Notes: generated by a model from the sequence alone, not told the origin. Numbered from the stretch's first letter, positions 23,301 through 34,448 are shown. The stretch is DNA of 64,000 bases from Thelonectria olida (GCA_020736575.1 JAGPYM010000006.1:744001-808000), one strand, 5' to 3'. Program-made: numbers and translations.

Positions 23301-25148
23301 GAAGCCCACTCATAAAATAGATAATCAAACTGAAGCATGTGACCTGGAGCATCACAATAGGAATATCGGTAATCGCGTTGGCAATGCAGAAAGCCGTCGG
23401 GCGGTAGAATCCAAACCGCTTGTGACGCACCAGGATCGGACGACCCATGAAAGACGCCGTCGTCTCCGACATGGATTCGAGCAAAAAGTATAGCACGGGG
23501 AAGAAGAGGACGCCGGGGCGCAGGAAGATGGACTGGCTGGTGTCGGGGAGGTTGTAGAACAGACTGCCGCAGACGAGGGCCTGGATGGTGGCGGATGCGA
23601 CCTTGACGATGAGGGAGAGGCGGTCGCCCATCATGATTTGCCATTGCCTGAGTCAAGTTAGTTCTAAACTCTTCAATCAAGACTCAGAGTTGCATACCGA
23701 TGGGTGCAGTTAATGACCTGCTCGCGCAAGCCCGCAGTGTACACCCCACGAGGCCCAATTTGCCATCGTCGCTCTCTCTTCTCCCTGTCGACAGCCATCT
23801 TCAAATCATCCACCTGATGGCTCAAAGTCTCGGGCGGCTGAATCAGCTCGCGCATCTTCTGGTACGTGTCGCTGCCCTTGTACGCAGCCTCGAACTCCTC
23901 AGGCGTCGTCGGAACCCGCTGCTCGAAGCCAGACGCAACCTCGCGCTCCGTCTGCACCGTGACAGAAGTGAGGAAGTCGGCAATGTTGGCGCCCCGCGGA
24001 CAAACGAAGCCCATGTCCTCAAAGTACGCCTTGGCCGCAACGCCGTGGCCGTAGTAGATGACCCGGCCATCGGCCAGAACGAGGACCTTGTCAAACGCAT
24101 CGTATATGCCGTTGCCCGCTTGGTACGTCGTCAAGACAACCGACTTGCCGTTGACATCTGCATTTTTGCGCAGCGTCTGCACAAATTCGAGGGCCGTTTT
24201 GGAGTCGAGACCGCGAGTCGGCTGGTCCCAAAACTGCATTGGGCTCTGCGATGCCATGACTTCAGCGAGCGACACGCGCTTTCGCTCTCCGCCAGAGACG
24301 CCACGGATGAACTCGTTGCCGACAAACGTCTTTTGGGTGTGGCTAATGCCTAGGGAGCCGAGGATGTGGTCGCGCATGTCTTGCACGAAGCGGCCTTTCT
24401 TCTCGACATGCTCAGGTCTCTCGCGGGGGACTTTGTTTCGGAGCGCAAACTTCATAGTCTGGTTGACAGTCAAGGTTGGGAAATGGATATCATCTATCAA
24501 CTTGGTCAATGATTCAGGCGATACTTCTGCCGGTTGTCTGTTGCAGACTTACCTTCGGTGTTGAACACAATCTGCTGGCGGAATTTGTTGGTCTCGACAT
24601 GGTTCATGCTTCCGTATCGCGTCTCGCCAAGGACTTCTTGGAAAGCCTCACGATGATTGGACAGTACTCGCAGTAGAGACGTGCAGCCAGATCCTGGTCG
24701 GCCAAGTACAAGGAGCTTGCTTGTTAGCAGAGGTGTTCGTTCGTTTGGGGCTCTTACATACCATCTCTCCAGGGTTGACCTGTCCAGTGACTTCATGGAG
24801 GATTGTCTTATATCGTTAGCACAAGCTTGTCCTGTTCTTTCAAGAGGAAAATTCTCTTACTCGCTTGGGCTTCTTACTGCGACCAAACACACTGCCAAGT
24901 TGTCGAGGGTCAACTCTGGACCAAAGAGTCTCTGCAAGGGCTTCATCTGGCGCCGTCACCTTTACGGTAACATCCTTAAAAGTGAGACTCAGACGCTTCT
25001 CGATGAAGTCCTTTCCTCTCTCTTCATCAACATTCTCAGGCTCAACGTCAGTATCGCTCGAAGAACCGAATTGAGAGCCATGGCGCGAGAGTCCAGGCTG
25101 TCGAACCCGTTCGGCCACGGTGCCGGCGTCTGTAAGTGTAGACGCCAT
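20324..25148 (-). CDS. PDR-type full-size ABC transporter (ABCG)
   Basis: This is a pleiotropic-drug-resistance exporter with the reverse (NBD–TMD)x2 layout and about twelve small introns. The start at 25148 gives MASTLTDAG; an in-frame ATG at 25217 is possible. NBD1 has GRPGSGCTS (Cys in place of the Walker A Lys, normal for fungal PDR NBD1), [12 protein letters not shown] as signature and [10 protein letters not shown] as Walker B region. TMD1 follows with several helices ([24 protein letters not shown]). NBD2 has the canonical Walker [10 protein letters not shown], a degenerate signature [10 protein letters not shown] and [16 protein letters not shown]2 includes [14 protein letters not shown] and the large extracellular loop with cysteines (CQYC). 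The C-terminal tail is basic (KTKSARQD). All four domains look intact. It probably exports azoles, phytoalexins or other hydrophobic compounds from the plasma membrane; the substrate is unknown. Confidence 0.92.
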
Positions 25149-25632
25149 GACAGCCCTCGTTTGGGTTGGTTTTGGAAAGACAAGGCGACAACTTGATTTT
25201 CTTTTGGCCACAACCACAATCGAGACGCAATTGCTCTTATAGAGATGATCCTAGTCAATTACAATTCCTCTCAACTTCCTTTATCTATAATATATGAGTA
25301 CGTTCAACCGGCCAAACCTCCAGACATCGTCAACTTACATCCGTAAAGCCGGATATCCGCCATCTATAAACCGTATTTCCACCAAGCCACGACCCATCCG
25401 CCAACGACGAATCATTCACCAAGAAAATGCTGAGATTAAGCATGGGGGGGGGCCGTAATCCCCTGACAAATCCTTAATGCGGAGCCTCAGCGTCATATTA
25501 TTAAGGCCGATAGAGCAGAAAGCCGCCTTGCCCCCGAAACATTCACGCAGACCTCAAGACAAGATCCACCCCGACATTTGTTTTTTGGTAAGATCCGACG
25601 AGTCGGACCCATTCGTGATTTGTTTGCATATG
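25149..25632. other. Upstream region of the ABC transporter
   Basis: This is the promoter side of the transporter and the 3' flank of the disrupted regulator. It contains a candidate Zn2Cys6 site and AT-rich TATA-like sequence around 25,283–25,294 on the minus strand. No gene is seen. Confidence 0.5.
25350..25359. promoter_or_regulatory. Palindromic CGG-N4-CCG site (candidate Zn2Cys6 binding site)
   Basis: CGGATATCCG is a perfect palindrome about 200 bp upstream of the transporter start. Inverted CGG triplets with a short spacer are the usual binding sites of Zn2Cys6 regulators, and such factors control PDR genes in fungi. One site is only suggestive. Confidence 0.35.
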
Positions 25633-26781
25633 TTAGGTTGCAAAAGTAAAGGGTTGGCTTGCATCAAGAGATAAGAAAGTCTCTATGTCCATGGTTCCAA
25701 AGTCGATATCCCAGCCGACATCAGCGGCAGTGAAGTCGATCTGGTCATCTGAGCGCATGCCGGACGAGGGAGAGGTGTTGTTCATCCCCCCAGTAACATC
25801 GAACCCAAAGGGCATAGATGGGTACGTGAACGCAAAAGCCGGTGACTCGGCGATCCCGCTAGCTGGGATCATCGACGATGGGCCCGGCATTGCTCCGTGA
25901 ATGCTCTGTTGGGGTTGTGATTCCCGGGCTTCCGGCTCCACATTGTCCTCAAGGTCCAAGTCAGGAAATACGGACCGAACCATGCGCTCAATCGCTGCTG
26001 TCGTCGTAGGCAGCTGTCCGGTGTTGCCTCTGCTCTTGGTAATCATCGAGCGGAGGCACCTTAGCCCCGAGTGAATCCAGGGCAAGTTGCGATGTGCAGA
26101 CTTCTTCTCTTGCAACATATCAAACGCAAGGGCGTAACACGCGCCTTCGATGAAGAATCCGTGGTATTTGATGTCCTACGCATGGTCAGATTGACGAATT
26201 CGGACAAGGGGCAAATGGTCTTATCTCCGACTTACATGGCACAATGTGTTTGTGGCACAAGACCCAGTCAAGAAACCAATCGAATTCCTCGCGGCCTCCA
26301 AGCAGTATTCGCATGCGGTGTCGAGCCATGGGGGAGGAGTGTGATTGCTGTTCGGTCCGCCTTCGCTTGGTGACGCATTTTCGTGCTTCAATTTTGCTCG
26401 TAAAATCAGGAACGGTCTGAAGGTCAATAATAAAGTGTGATGATACACTGGCCATTTTTAGTCCCCTGCATTCGATATGACGTAGATCTGACTTACTGGT
26501 AGATACCATGGCCTGACAAACACCGAGCTCTCCCGTACTCGCGTCCCCGACAAGTCCGAACTTCATGTCTTTGGACTGCTTCTCAGCAAAGCGGTGTAAT
26601 TCGCGACGGATCTCAATTGCTGCATTCCAAACTGGCAAGAGAGAATCATGTCGGGGGCTGTAAATGAGCTTGACACATTTAGACATGGTGCGGGACAACG
26701 TCACCAGCGATACCAATAGCTTTTGATGGCTAGGAACCGGGATGCTCGAGCCTGGATCGGGAATGGAGCTTGGGCGGCCAA

Positions 26782-26789
26782 CCACAAAG
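26782..26789. repeat. 8-bp target-site duplication, hAT copy 1 (left)
   Basis: CCACAAAG directly abuts the element and is repeated at 29890–29897. Eight-bp duplications are the hallmark of hAT transposition. Confidence 0.95.
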
Positions 26790-26812
26790 CAGCGCTGACC
26801 TCAATTCAAGTA
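26790..26812 (+). repeat. Left terminal inverted repeat, hAT copy 1
   Basis: It starts with the self-complementary CAGCGCTG and pairs with 29867–29889 with two mismatches (CC versus TT after CAGCGCTGA). Confidence 0.88.
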
Positions 26813-27174
26813 TCAAGTCAAGTATTTCAAGTAAGTCAAGTAAGTTGACGGCCCAATATATTTCAAGTAAGTAAGTTCATAATGCCTCAAACTTGATTTA
26901 CTTGAAATACTATATTTTATGGGTTTTCCTGTGCGATGGTCCTGGGAGTGCCGAGGCCATTCGGGGCTCGTCGGGCCCCAGGTGTAGGGTAATGAATTTG
27001 GTGTGGCCCCCAAGCTGATTGCACCAATGATAATCCAGGGACGCGGTAAGTAGGGGTGGCGCGGATTTACTGTTTGTTCGCCCGCGTGGTCGAGACGCGT
27101 CGCACCTGACTTCAGAACCCAAGTCGTCCCTCTGTGAGTAGCATCCACGATCCGCGATCCGCTAATGATCCGCT

Positions 27175-29738
27175 ATGCCTATGGCAGCAAAACAGCAGTC
27201 GCTAGAAACGCTCTTGGGGGTTAGCAGTCAGCGCAAATCGCTGAAACACCAGCTTGACGCTGCGTCCATCAAGGCTGAATCTGGGAGAACGACTCTTGCT
27301 GACCTCCCAACAGTCCAGATCGGCTGCAAGAGGTATATACCAGAGGAGTATATTGCCAACAAGAACCGCAAAGGCCGGCGGAGCTGGATTCAAGCCCATG
27401 GATTCTTCCTCACGGAAGTCAGCCCTGATTTGCGGACGTTGCAGACCTACTGGGTTTGCTCGAAATGTGATGAACGCGGGAAGAGCTCGTTGTTCGTCGC
27501 GACAAACACCACGTCGCCAATTGAGCATCTCCGAAGGTATATGGCATCCGTATGAGTCCGACATTTATTCTTTTTCAGCGTCTTACCGGATATAGGTCCC
27601 ATATGATCACTGAGGCGGATGACAATGCGGACGAAGATTCGTCTCGCGCTGACATTCACCCCCCTTCGAAACGGCGCTGCCTGGAGCTTCCTACAGCAAG
27701 ATCCAATGTTAATAAAGCGAAGGAGCTGACGGTCGGCTGGATCGTCACTGCCAATCTTCCTTTCACGGCGCCGTCGAATCCGTACTTGCGACGAATGCTC
27801 GACTTACACGATGCGTCATTGGCAAAAGAGGTGCCGTGGAGCCGGCAGTCGGTGCGTGATACCATGCGGAAATTATTCGAGGTAAAGAAGGGAGCAATAT
27901 CGAGTCAATTGGAGAAGTCAGTCACAAGGATTAGCTTTAGCTTTGACATGTGGACTTCTCCAAACCGGTACGCTTTCCTTGGCCTCCACGCTCACTATCT
28001 CGACGCCTCCTATCAACTCCAATCGCGACTTCTTGCCCTGCGCCGTGTGTGGGGAGCTCATTCCGGAGATAACCAAGCAACGACAATATACGATATCTTC
28101 GGCGAGTACGGGATACGAGATCGGATTGGCGCGGGTGTCTGCGACAATGTCTCGTCCAATGACACGTGCTTGGCGAGCCTCTATCGTCGACTTTCTCCTG
28201 CGATGGCCGAGGAGGATATTAGAAACCACCGAACACGGTGCTTTGGGCATATCGTCAACCTTGCAGCTCGAGCGTTCCTCTGGGGGGAAGACCCTGACTC
28301 GTTTGAGCGAGAAGCCTTCACCGAGGCGGCTTTCCAAGTTGAAGAGCGTGAGCTTCGACTTTGGCGGAAACGGGGAGCAGTGGGCAAGCTGCATAACATC
28401 GTCCGGTTCGTCAGGGCTTCTCCGCAACGGCGAGAGTTGATGAAATCTCTGGCATGCAACCAGCGCGACGAAGACGGCTATCAACTCTTTGAGGAAGAGC
28501 GAGCTGCCATCGACCTCGAGCTGATGCAAAACAATGAAACCAGATGGAATTCGACTTTTCTGATGATCCAGCGTGCCATTCGCAAACGAGAGCACATTGA
28601 CCATTTCATCGCATATCTCGAAACGAAGGCAGCAGAGCCCCGACAACGTGTGCCTGTCCAAGATCAGCTTTCACCACAAGACTGGCTTCTGTTGGCGGAG
28701 ATACAGAGTTTACTCAAACCACTCTACGAGATCACCATGAGGTGCCAGGGTTGGGCCAAAGAAGGCCGTTACGGCGCCTTGTGGGAAGTGATGATCGGAA
28801 TGGAATATTTGCTCAACTTCTTCGAGGAGCAAAAACTGATATTCTCGCCACCTGATGGTACTGCTGATGAGCTACGGAATGCCAGAGCCTCGGCAACCAC
28901 GAGTATGGCTTTCTGGTTCATATTCGCTCGTCTTTATGCCTATTTTGCTAATAGTTTCTCAGGATGTAGTACTCCACGAGTTGACCAGGGTCGCGGACGC
29001 GAGAAACACTTGCCACAGCACACTCGAGACGACTATACTGGTGCATTCTTGCAAACTGAGAATCTTGATGATGACCACCGACGATGCATACAAATCTCTA
29101 TCAATAACTGTTGGTTAAAGCTTGATGAGTATTACACTCTCCTTGGCCAATCGCCACTTTACCCGGCTGCCGTTATTCTTCACCCGCGCTGGAACGTGTC
29201 TTGGCTTGAGGCGAACTGGACTAGCCACGAGCAACTAGTGTGGCTACGGGACGCTAAGAACAGTGTCCGGGAATTCTTTGAACAACAGTATCCACGTAAG
29301 GAGCAGTCCGATACAGCGAGAACCGTGATAGGAAAAGCGATGCGGCAAGACGAGCCCAGTCAATTCGACCAGTGGATGCAGAGCTACGATCAGTACATGA
29401 TGGAGGAAGAAGATGAGCTTGGAGTTTATATGAGGCAAGGGCCAGTCCGGCGAGAGAACTTGAACCCCATTCTATGGTGGAGGGATCACCAAGAAGAATA
29501 TCCACGTCTGAGCAAGTTTGCCCTCGACATCCTGGCAATTCCTGCTATGTCTGTCGATCCTGAGCGGACGTTTAGTGTCACAAAGTTGACAGTAAGCTCG
29601 CAAAGGCACAGTTTAAGCCCCGAGATAATAGAGGAAATACAGTGCCTACGGAATTGGCTAGGCCATCAAGCGATCACTGTGGGCGAGGTCGTCAGCTTTG
29701 GTGGGGACCTGATGGGTTGGGATGGAGGGGAGGCGTGA
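27175..29738 (+). CDS. hAT transposase with BED zinc finger (copy 1)
   Basis: The exons are 27175–27536 and 27596–29738, giving 834 residues. The 59-nt intron (GTATAT…TATAG) is my reading; it restores a BED-type zinc finger across the junction: C-x2-C in WVCSKC and H-x4-H in HLRRSH. The large second exon has hAT features: SFDMWTSPN (first catalytic Asp region), CDNVSSND, CFGHIVNLAARAF, ETRWNSTF and the C-terminal hATC dimerisation domain (WWRDHQEEYP, then ILAIPAMSVDPERTFS). No stop or frameshift is seen, so the protein is probably active. A start at 27181 is equally possible. Confidence 0.92.
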
Positions 29739-29769
29739 GAGTACCAATTGCTTCATCCTGGCCTCAGGT

Positions 29770-29790
29770 CAGCGCTTTCAATTCAAGTAT
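29770..29790 (+). repeat. Internal copy of the terminal repeat inside the hAT 3' end
   Basis: CAGCGCT followed by TTCAATTCAAGTAT is an internal near-copy of the left terminal repeat, in the same orientation. With the right end at 29889 it outlines a 120-bp unit with inverted ends. The equivalent position in copy 2 is 47706–47726. Confidence 0.75.
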
Positions 29791-29866
29791 ATCAATTCAA
29801 TTCAAGTTAAGTAAGTTCATGGACGATTTTATTTCAAGTAATCAAGTTAGAGCCCCGAACTTGACT

Positions 29867-29889
29867 TACTTGAATTGAAATCAGCGCTG
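29867..29889 (-). repeat. Right terminal inverted repeat, hAT copy 1
   Basis: It ends in TCAGCGCTG, the inverse of the left end, and is followed directly by the target-site duplication. Confidence 0.88.
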
Positions 29890-29897
29890 CCACAAAG
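29890..29897. repeat. 8-bp target-site duplication, hAT copy 1 (right)
   Basis: CCACAAAG is identical to 26782–26789. On the gene strand it reads CTTTGTGG and encodes part of Phe-Val in the interrupted regulator exon. Confidence 0.95.
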
Positions 29898-31063
29898 CAG
29901 TTCCAGCTATCGAGGTTGTTAGCAGTAGCTCTGAGATGATACAGCGAGTGGTTCAGCATACGTCTCCCAGAAATACAAACTCCAAAATAGAATTCTCCTA
30001 TGCTCAACATCCTCCTCTGTGTGACCCTGACGCACACATACACCCTTGTGCAAGCCGGCAGCAACAGCTTTTCTTACTGCGCTACCGATGTGAAGAAAGG
30101 AAGAGTTTGGTCGGGCTCTTTCGGATTGATAGTGACCGTAAAGCTATGTTAGTACATCATGGGTCACCGTCGGGGCTTGAGACTTATCATCATGAGGTGA
30201 ATCTGCACGACTTGCATGTTGACCACTTCATCCAACTTAGCAGCTCCTTGCTTAATCTTGTGAAACAAAAATTCAGCAATAGCTTCCTCGCCGAGCATGG
30301 AAGCCCCCAGTGCCATGGCCAACATGATTATGATGGTTTCTGAAGAGTCAAAGTCGAAGATTCCAGGAGGCTTGAACAAGCTATCGAGGCGCCGTCGATA
30401 AACATCCTTGTCGAAAACCGGGAGTCCATGCCAGTACGTCAAGAGATATCTCTCTAGCAAACGCTTCGCCGTTACGGGGTCCAGTAGCATGGCGGAGTAG
30501 TCGTCGGACAGGGAGGGCGGTCGTTGATTGTCGGCCAAATCGCCAAAGAACAATTTCCTGTGGCTAAAGAGATCCAGACCAGGGCCAACTTCCTCGACGC
30601 CTTCTCGAGGCGGTGACTTGGGTCGCGTGCCCTCGATTTGGTGGTAGATGGAGTTGAGAAGTGCGAAATTTGATGAAGGGCCATAGTAAAGCTGAAGAAG
30701 ACATGACGGTGATGCGCGATGAGTAGCGGCGACGCTGGTGTTGTTGATGCTCCGTTCGCTCCCAACGTTGGAGCAGGGCGGCGCAACAGAGTCGACAATT
30801 TCGGGATTTGGAGTCGGCGCAGCTGGAGAGCCGGCCTCAGAGGGGTCGAGCGACGTAGACTCTCGCGGCTCCTGCGACATGATGGTCTCATAAGCGGCCA
30901 TGCGAGGCTTGCTCTTTCGCATCCGATTGCGGGCCTTTTCGCGGTAGACGCAATCGAGACCGCGAAATCGGCAGCTCTCGCATGGCGTCTGGCCATTGCA
31001 CTTGATCTTTTTGACGCGGCATTCTTGGCAGGCCTTTGAGATCCGCCACTTGGTAGGATTCAT

Positions 31064-31420
31064 CGTTGTCGTGTGAGTGAAGCTGGCTCAACATGGTACC
31101 ACTCTTTGCATTTTGCAGGCGTCCAGCCGATCGAGCTTGGGTGCGAGTTAACGGCCGATCACAAGCCTAGCGTCATAATCCCGCTTTGATGCATATTTCC
31201 CACGTGGTACCTTGGCCTATATGAATAGCGGTGATTTGTCATCATTATCCATCCCAGTCACTCATGGGCCAGCTACCATTTTGAGTAGGAGGCGGCGCTC
31301 GCGGCTTGCATGGGCGGCAATGCGAGTTGATCTCATGGCGCGCATTCATTCGGGACATTAATTCACTGTTCAGGTAGGCAGTCAAGGCAGTGATGGCAAG
31401 TGGTACATTTAGCTATGTAA
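31064..31420. other. Intergenic region upstream of the disrupted regulator
   Basis: This lies between the regulator start and the end of the UPF0303 gene. No gene or clear element is seen. Confidence 0.4.
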
Positions 31421-32065
31421 TTATTTCCAGTTGGCCTTGATAACATCCACAATCACTCCGTGATCCTCTTCCTGCTTCAATCCACTCACAACAACAGTCG
31501 CTACGATTCCCTCGACCCCCTTGACACGGATGGGCACCGCGCCACCATGGATGGCAAACTCGCTCTTTTGCGCATCACTGAGACCCAGTCTTGAAGCGAA
31601 TCTGGTCTCATCTCCCTCAAAATGGCAGTGTAGGTACCACGAGCTGGATCCCCATCGCGTAACAGCATTTCTCTTTCTTTGCACCCAGCGCGCGTTGTCG
31701 GGGACAGTGCCGGGTCCCGTCACGGTCTGGAAGAGGACCTGTGAGCTGTTGGCCAGCGCAATGGAGATCAGAGCTGCCCGTCCCTCCCTGGCGTACGGGA
31801 GAAGGCGAGCGTAGAGAAGGTTCCCCAAGACGAAAGCGTCGTCGGTCGTGAAAGAGTCAAACGTGAAGGAGTCGCCATCAGCTTTGAGTTCCTTGACCTG
31901 AATTTCACCATTTATCAATAACTGCTGAGTCTGGGCATTGGGTGAGCTCACATCAGAGGAAGGGTGGGGGATGGGCACCGGCGCGCCCGGGTTCTGGACA
32001 GCCTCTTGCGCCTTGGCCAAGGCATCCACAACCTGGGTTTGACGCTGAAGAGCGGTCTGTGACAT
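31421..32065 (-). CDS. UPF0303 / GlcG-HbpS-like (heme-degrading domain) protein
   Basis: This is a single-exon gene of 214 residues. The C-terminal two-thirds follow the UPF0303 pattern: LGNLLYARLLPYAREGRAALISI, then TVPDNARWVQRKRNAVTRW, FAIHGGAVPIRVKG and a final TVVVSGLKQEEDHGVIVD. The domain is related to the GlcG/HbpS fold and is often annotated as heme-degrading. The true biochemical role in fungi is unclear. The N-terminal 60 residues are Gln/Pro-rich and not part of the domain. There is no signal peptide, so it is probably cytosolic. Confidence 0.82.
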   Translation of the reverse strand: MSQTALQRQTQVVDALAKAQEAVQNPGAPVPIPHPSSDVSSPNAQTQQLLINGEIQVKELKADGDSFTFDSFTTDDAFVLGNLLYARLLPYAREGRAALISIALANSSQVLFQTVTGPGTVPDNARWVQRKRNAVTRWGSSSWYLHCHFEGDETRFASRLGLSDAQKSEFAIHGGAVPIRVKGVEGIVATVVVSGLKQEEDHGVIVDVIKANWK

Positions 32066-34448
32066 TTTTGATGTTATTCTCAGTTATTGCTGAGTTCAAT
32101 CTGCATCAACAATATGAGGGGACAACTTCATGTCTTATAAAGCTCGAATTCACCAGTGGATTCCGCGACTCCGCGTCTCCAGTTCATAGGAAGGTCTACC
32201 CGAAATCCCCGCACAGAGGTGGAGTTGTCCAAGACGGTATCTTTGACTTTAAAAGTCTAGCTTCGCCGGCTGCTATGAGTCTCTCTCTTCGATCTTCCAA
32301 TTGAATTCGCAGACGTTCACACATCGGTCCACGCGATGAGATCAGGGGCTGACGAAACACTCATTACGTTACCATGTTCCATGTCCCACTGAGCGACCGA
32401 AGATGAGCCGGCCTTTTCCCATTAGGTGTTTCTGGGCACAGGCTGTGGTTCCCGGATCCCTTCATGAAGGATGTCGTCCCCGGGTAAAACGCCGACACTC
32501 CGCGGAAAGATCAAGGCGTTCAGATCTCAACACTCTGAGCACACATTTCTTTTGGCATGATAATGGATGATTTATGTTGGACTGGAAAGAGATATATATG
32601 ATAGCTAGCGACTCAGCATTTAATTCGACATTTCACAAATTTGAGATCTTACCTGGAGTAACACAGAATGGGGGACTTTGACTTGTGCTACCCTAGGAAC
32701 GAAGGCAAAAGTCAACAACAGTTCGCGTGGAAGATTTTTTAATTTGTTTGCAACATGCAAACATGGCTCAAGCTCACGCGCCTCACCAGACTCTTTGTCC
32801 CCTTGGCCAGGCAGTTGACGTTATTGGGAATGTCGCGTCAAGTCAGGACTTCGTTCAACATGGCGCACTTATGGTGGAGTCGGTCTCATTTGTCAACATG
32901 TTGGCAGGAGGGACAGCGATGCAGTGCTATTGTTGATTGAAATGGTGGAATAAGCAAAGGACTGCCTAAGAAAATCGGTGGCCGGGACATGAGAAAGTAA
33001 TGTGCCACGGCTCCCAGGGTGACCTCATGGGTTGTGATGCATGTTCACCACCGCACCACCACACGCCGACACACAACGGATTGTCCCCAGCAAGAAGACG
33101 AAGGCAGCAAGAATGAAAAAAGTCATGAAAAAACGGCAAAAAAATTGTAAGCTTCTCTTTGATTATGCGTGTCATCCTTAGTGCAGGGGCCATGCTACTG
33201 TGAGGTTGTTAGCTGCGGTTCGAACGGGGGGTCTCTTCGCTTGCGGCGAAAGTAGGAGTTTAACTGACATCTTCTCTGTAATTTTTCATTTAACTGAATG
33301 TCCGAAGACACGGGGGGAACCATTGATTCAGGTTATATCCTGCTGCCTGAAGACGGAGGCGTCCGGGATGTGTGGGCACTACCCGGTGGCTCAAACTCAT
33401 ATTGACGGTTGGCTATTATCGGACAAAGTATGTGGGTCCGTGGTGCTTTGTGGGGCGCACAAGTCGCGAGCTGACTCAGTTGTGATGGTTTGCCTGCGGG
33501 GCTCACATGTTGCCTTCGCAGCAACCTAAAGAAACGGGTTCACGCAGAGAAGCAGCGCTCTTTCATGCTCTATGAACGTGTGAGCATGCGCAGTAGGCGA
33601 AAATTTCTGTCAATTTTCAATGTCCTTCAATCACCTCCTTCACCAAGCATACCTAAGTGAGCTAACCGAGACGTTCTGCTGGGCGACACACAATTCATTG
33701 TTTGTGCATACGAACGACGGTGAACCTCGTGAACGCGAACGGTTTGTTCCCTAGCGACTGTGAATGTGCGATCGGGCGTTGAGCCCTCATGATCATGAAT
33801 AACTGTTGGTTTAACGAACTTGAATGGGCGTGTTGCCTTACGAAACTGAACTGACTTGTTACCTGGCGACTGTAAATGAGTTTGGATGATTGACTTTCTA
33901 ACCGAGCAATCCAAACCACTGCGTGAGTTAGGGCTCAACAACCAGCATCAACTGACACTGACTGTTGGAGTCGTGTTAGTGATTCACTGACCGTTGAACT
34001 GTGTTCGTGATCACGATCTCTCTCTTCACTATTTCTATCACCTTCTCCCCGCTGCTTTTCCTTTCCTACACTTTCTTCTTTCACTACCTACCTATTCTTC
34101 GTCTTCGTTTTTCTTCCTTCATCATTATCATCGTCATTCTTCACCCCAGGACGTTCAAGGTCACCCAGAGCTTCAGTGACGAGGCCGTCAGGCGCGCTAA
34201 GCAAGGGAGCCTCGCTGGGGACAGCATCGCGTGGATTGCCCCGTTGAAAATCGGGTATGTCGGGCTGATACCTAAGATCCCGTTGAACTATCACGATGGC
34301 GGCATGCGACCTTTTGTCCATGTCAATCTCTTCCGGTACACGCCCAATGGGCTAGGGTACGTTCCTGACATGTCTGGCGGAAACCGGGAAGTGCGCGGTC
34401 CCTACTAGTCACATCTAGATTGGCACAGTTTCTTCGAAGCAGAAGAAA
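32066..34448. other. Gene-poor region with weak degenerate repeats
   Basis: No supported gene is seen. Around 33,738–33,900 there are imperfect repeats of a block with GCGACTGTGAATG / GCGACTGTAAATG and GAACTTGAATG-like words, which may be the remains of a repeat. A short open frame at about 34,140–34,408 encodes unrecognised sequence; it could be an upstream exon of the broken gene that follows or chance. Confidence 0.45.

Larger units (their letters stand above)
26790..29889 (+). mobile_element. hAT-family DNA transposon, copy 1 (3,100 bp, apparently complete)
   Basis: The ends are inverted: CAGCGCTGA plus TCAATTCAAGTA on the left, and the same with two changes on the right (about 23 bp in all). 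An 8-bp target duplication flanks both ends. Both subterminal regions are packed with TCAAGTA and its complement TACTTGA, at least six within the first 130 bp and at least three in the last 120 bp. These are likely transposase-binding sites. The element carries one intact spliced transposase gene on the plus strand, and its length equals that of copy 2. It lies antisense to the regulator gene it disrupts. Confidence 0.95.
25633..31063 (-). pseudogene. Zn2Cys6 transcription factor gene disrupted by an hAT transposon
   Basis: The gene reads on the complement from 31063. It starts with a complete Zn2Cys6 cluster (C-x2-C-x6-C-x5-C-x2-C-x6-C in CQECRVKKIKC onward), a basic linker (RNRMRKSKPR) and a Ser/Pro-rich part. 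It continues into a fungal_trans domain: YQSERARPNSSFLHIG, GLHKG, then FWSLYFWETWNCFV. Downstream parts are VGRPSSIPDPGSSIPVP, exon 26447–26236, and final exon 26175–25633 with an acidic C-terminal activation-like region. The 3,100-bp hAT element sits at 26790–29889, between Val and Val-Gly-Arg of one exon, flanked by an 8-bp duplication. Without the insertion the frame continues, for about 700 residues in all. The first intron's donor near 30,180 does not give a clean phase with the acceptor before 30143, so that junction is uncertain. As it stands the gene cannot make the full regulator unless the element is excised or spliced out. Confidence 0.85.

Noticed and set aside
27918..28661. 247-residue open frame antisense to the hAT transposase (and its mirror in copy 2)
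   Set aside because: It overlaps the conserved transposase core and lacks recognisable features; shadow of the sense frame.
33200..33529. 109-residue plus-strand frame in the gene-poor stretch
   Set aside because: No recognisable motif, no supporting splice or promoter context; likely chance.
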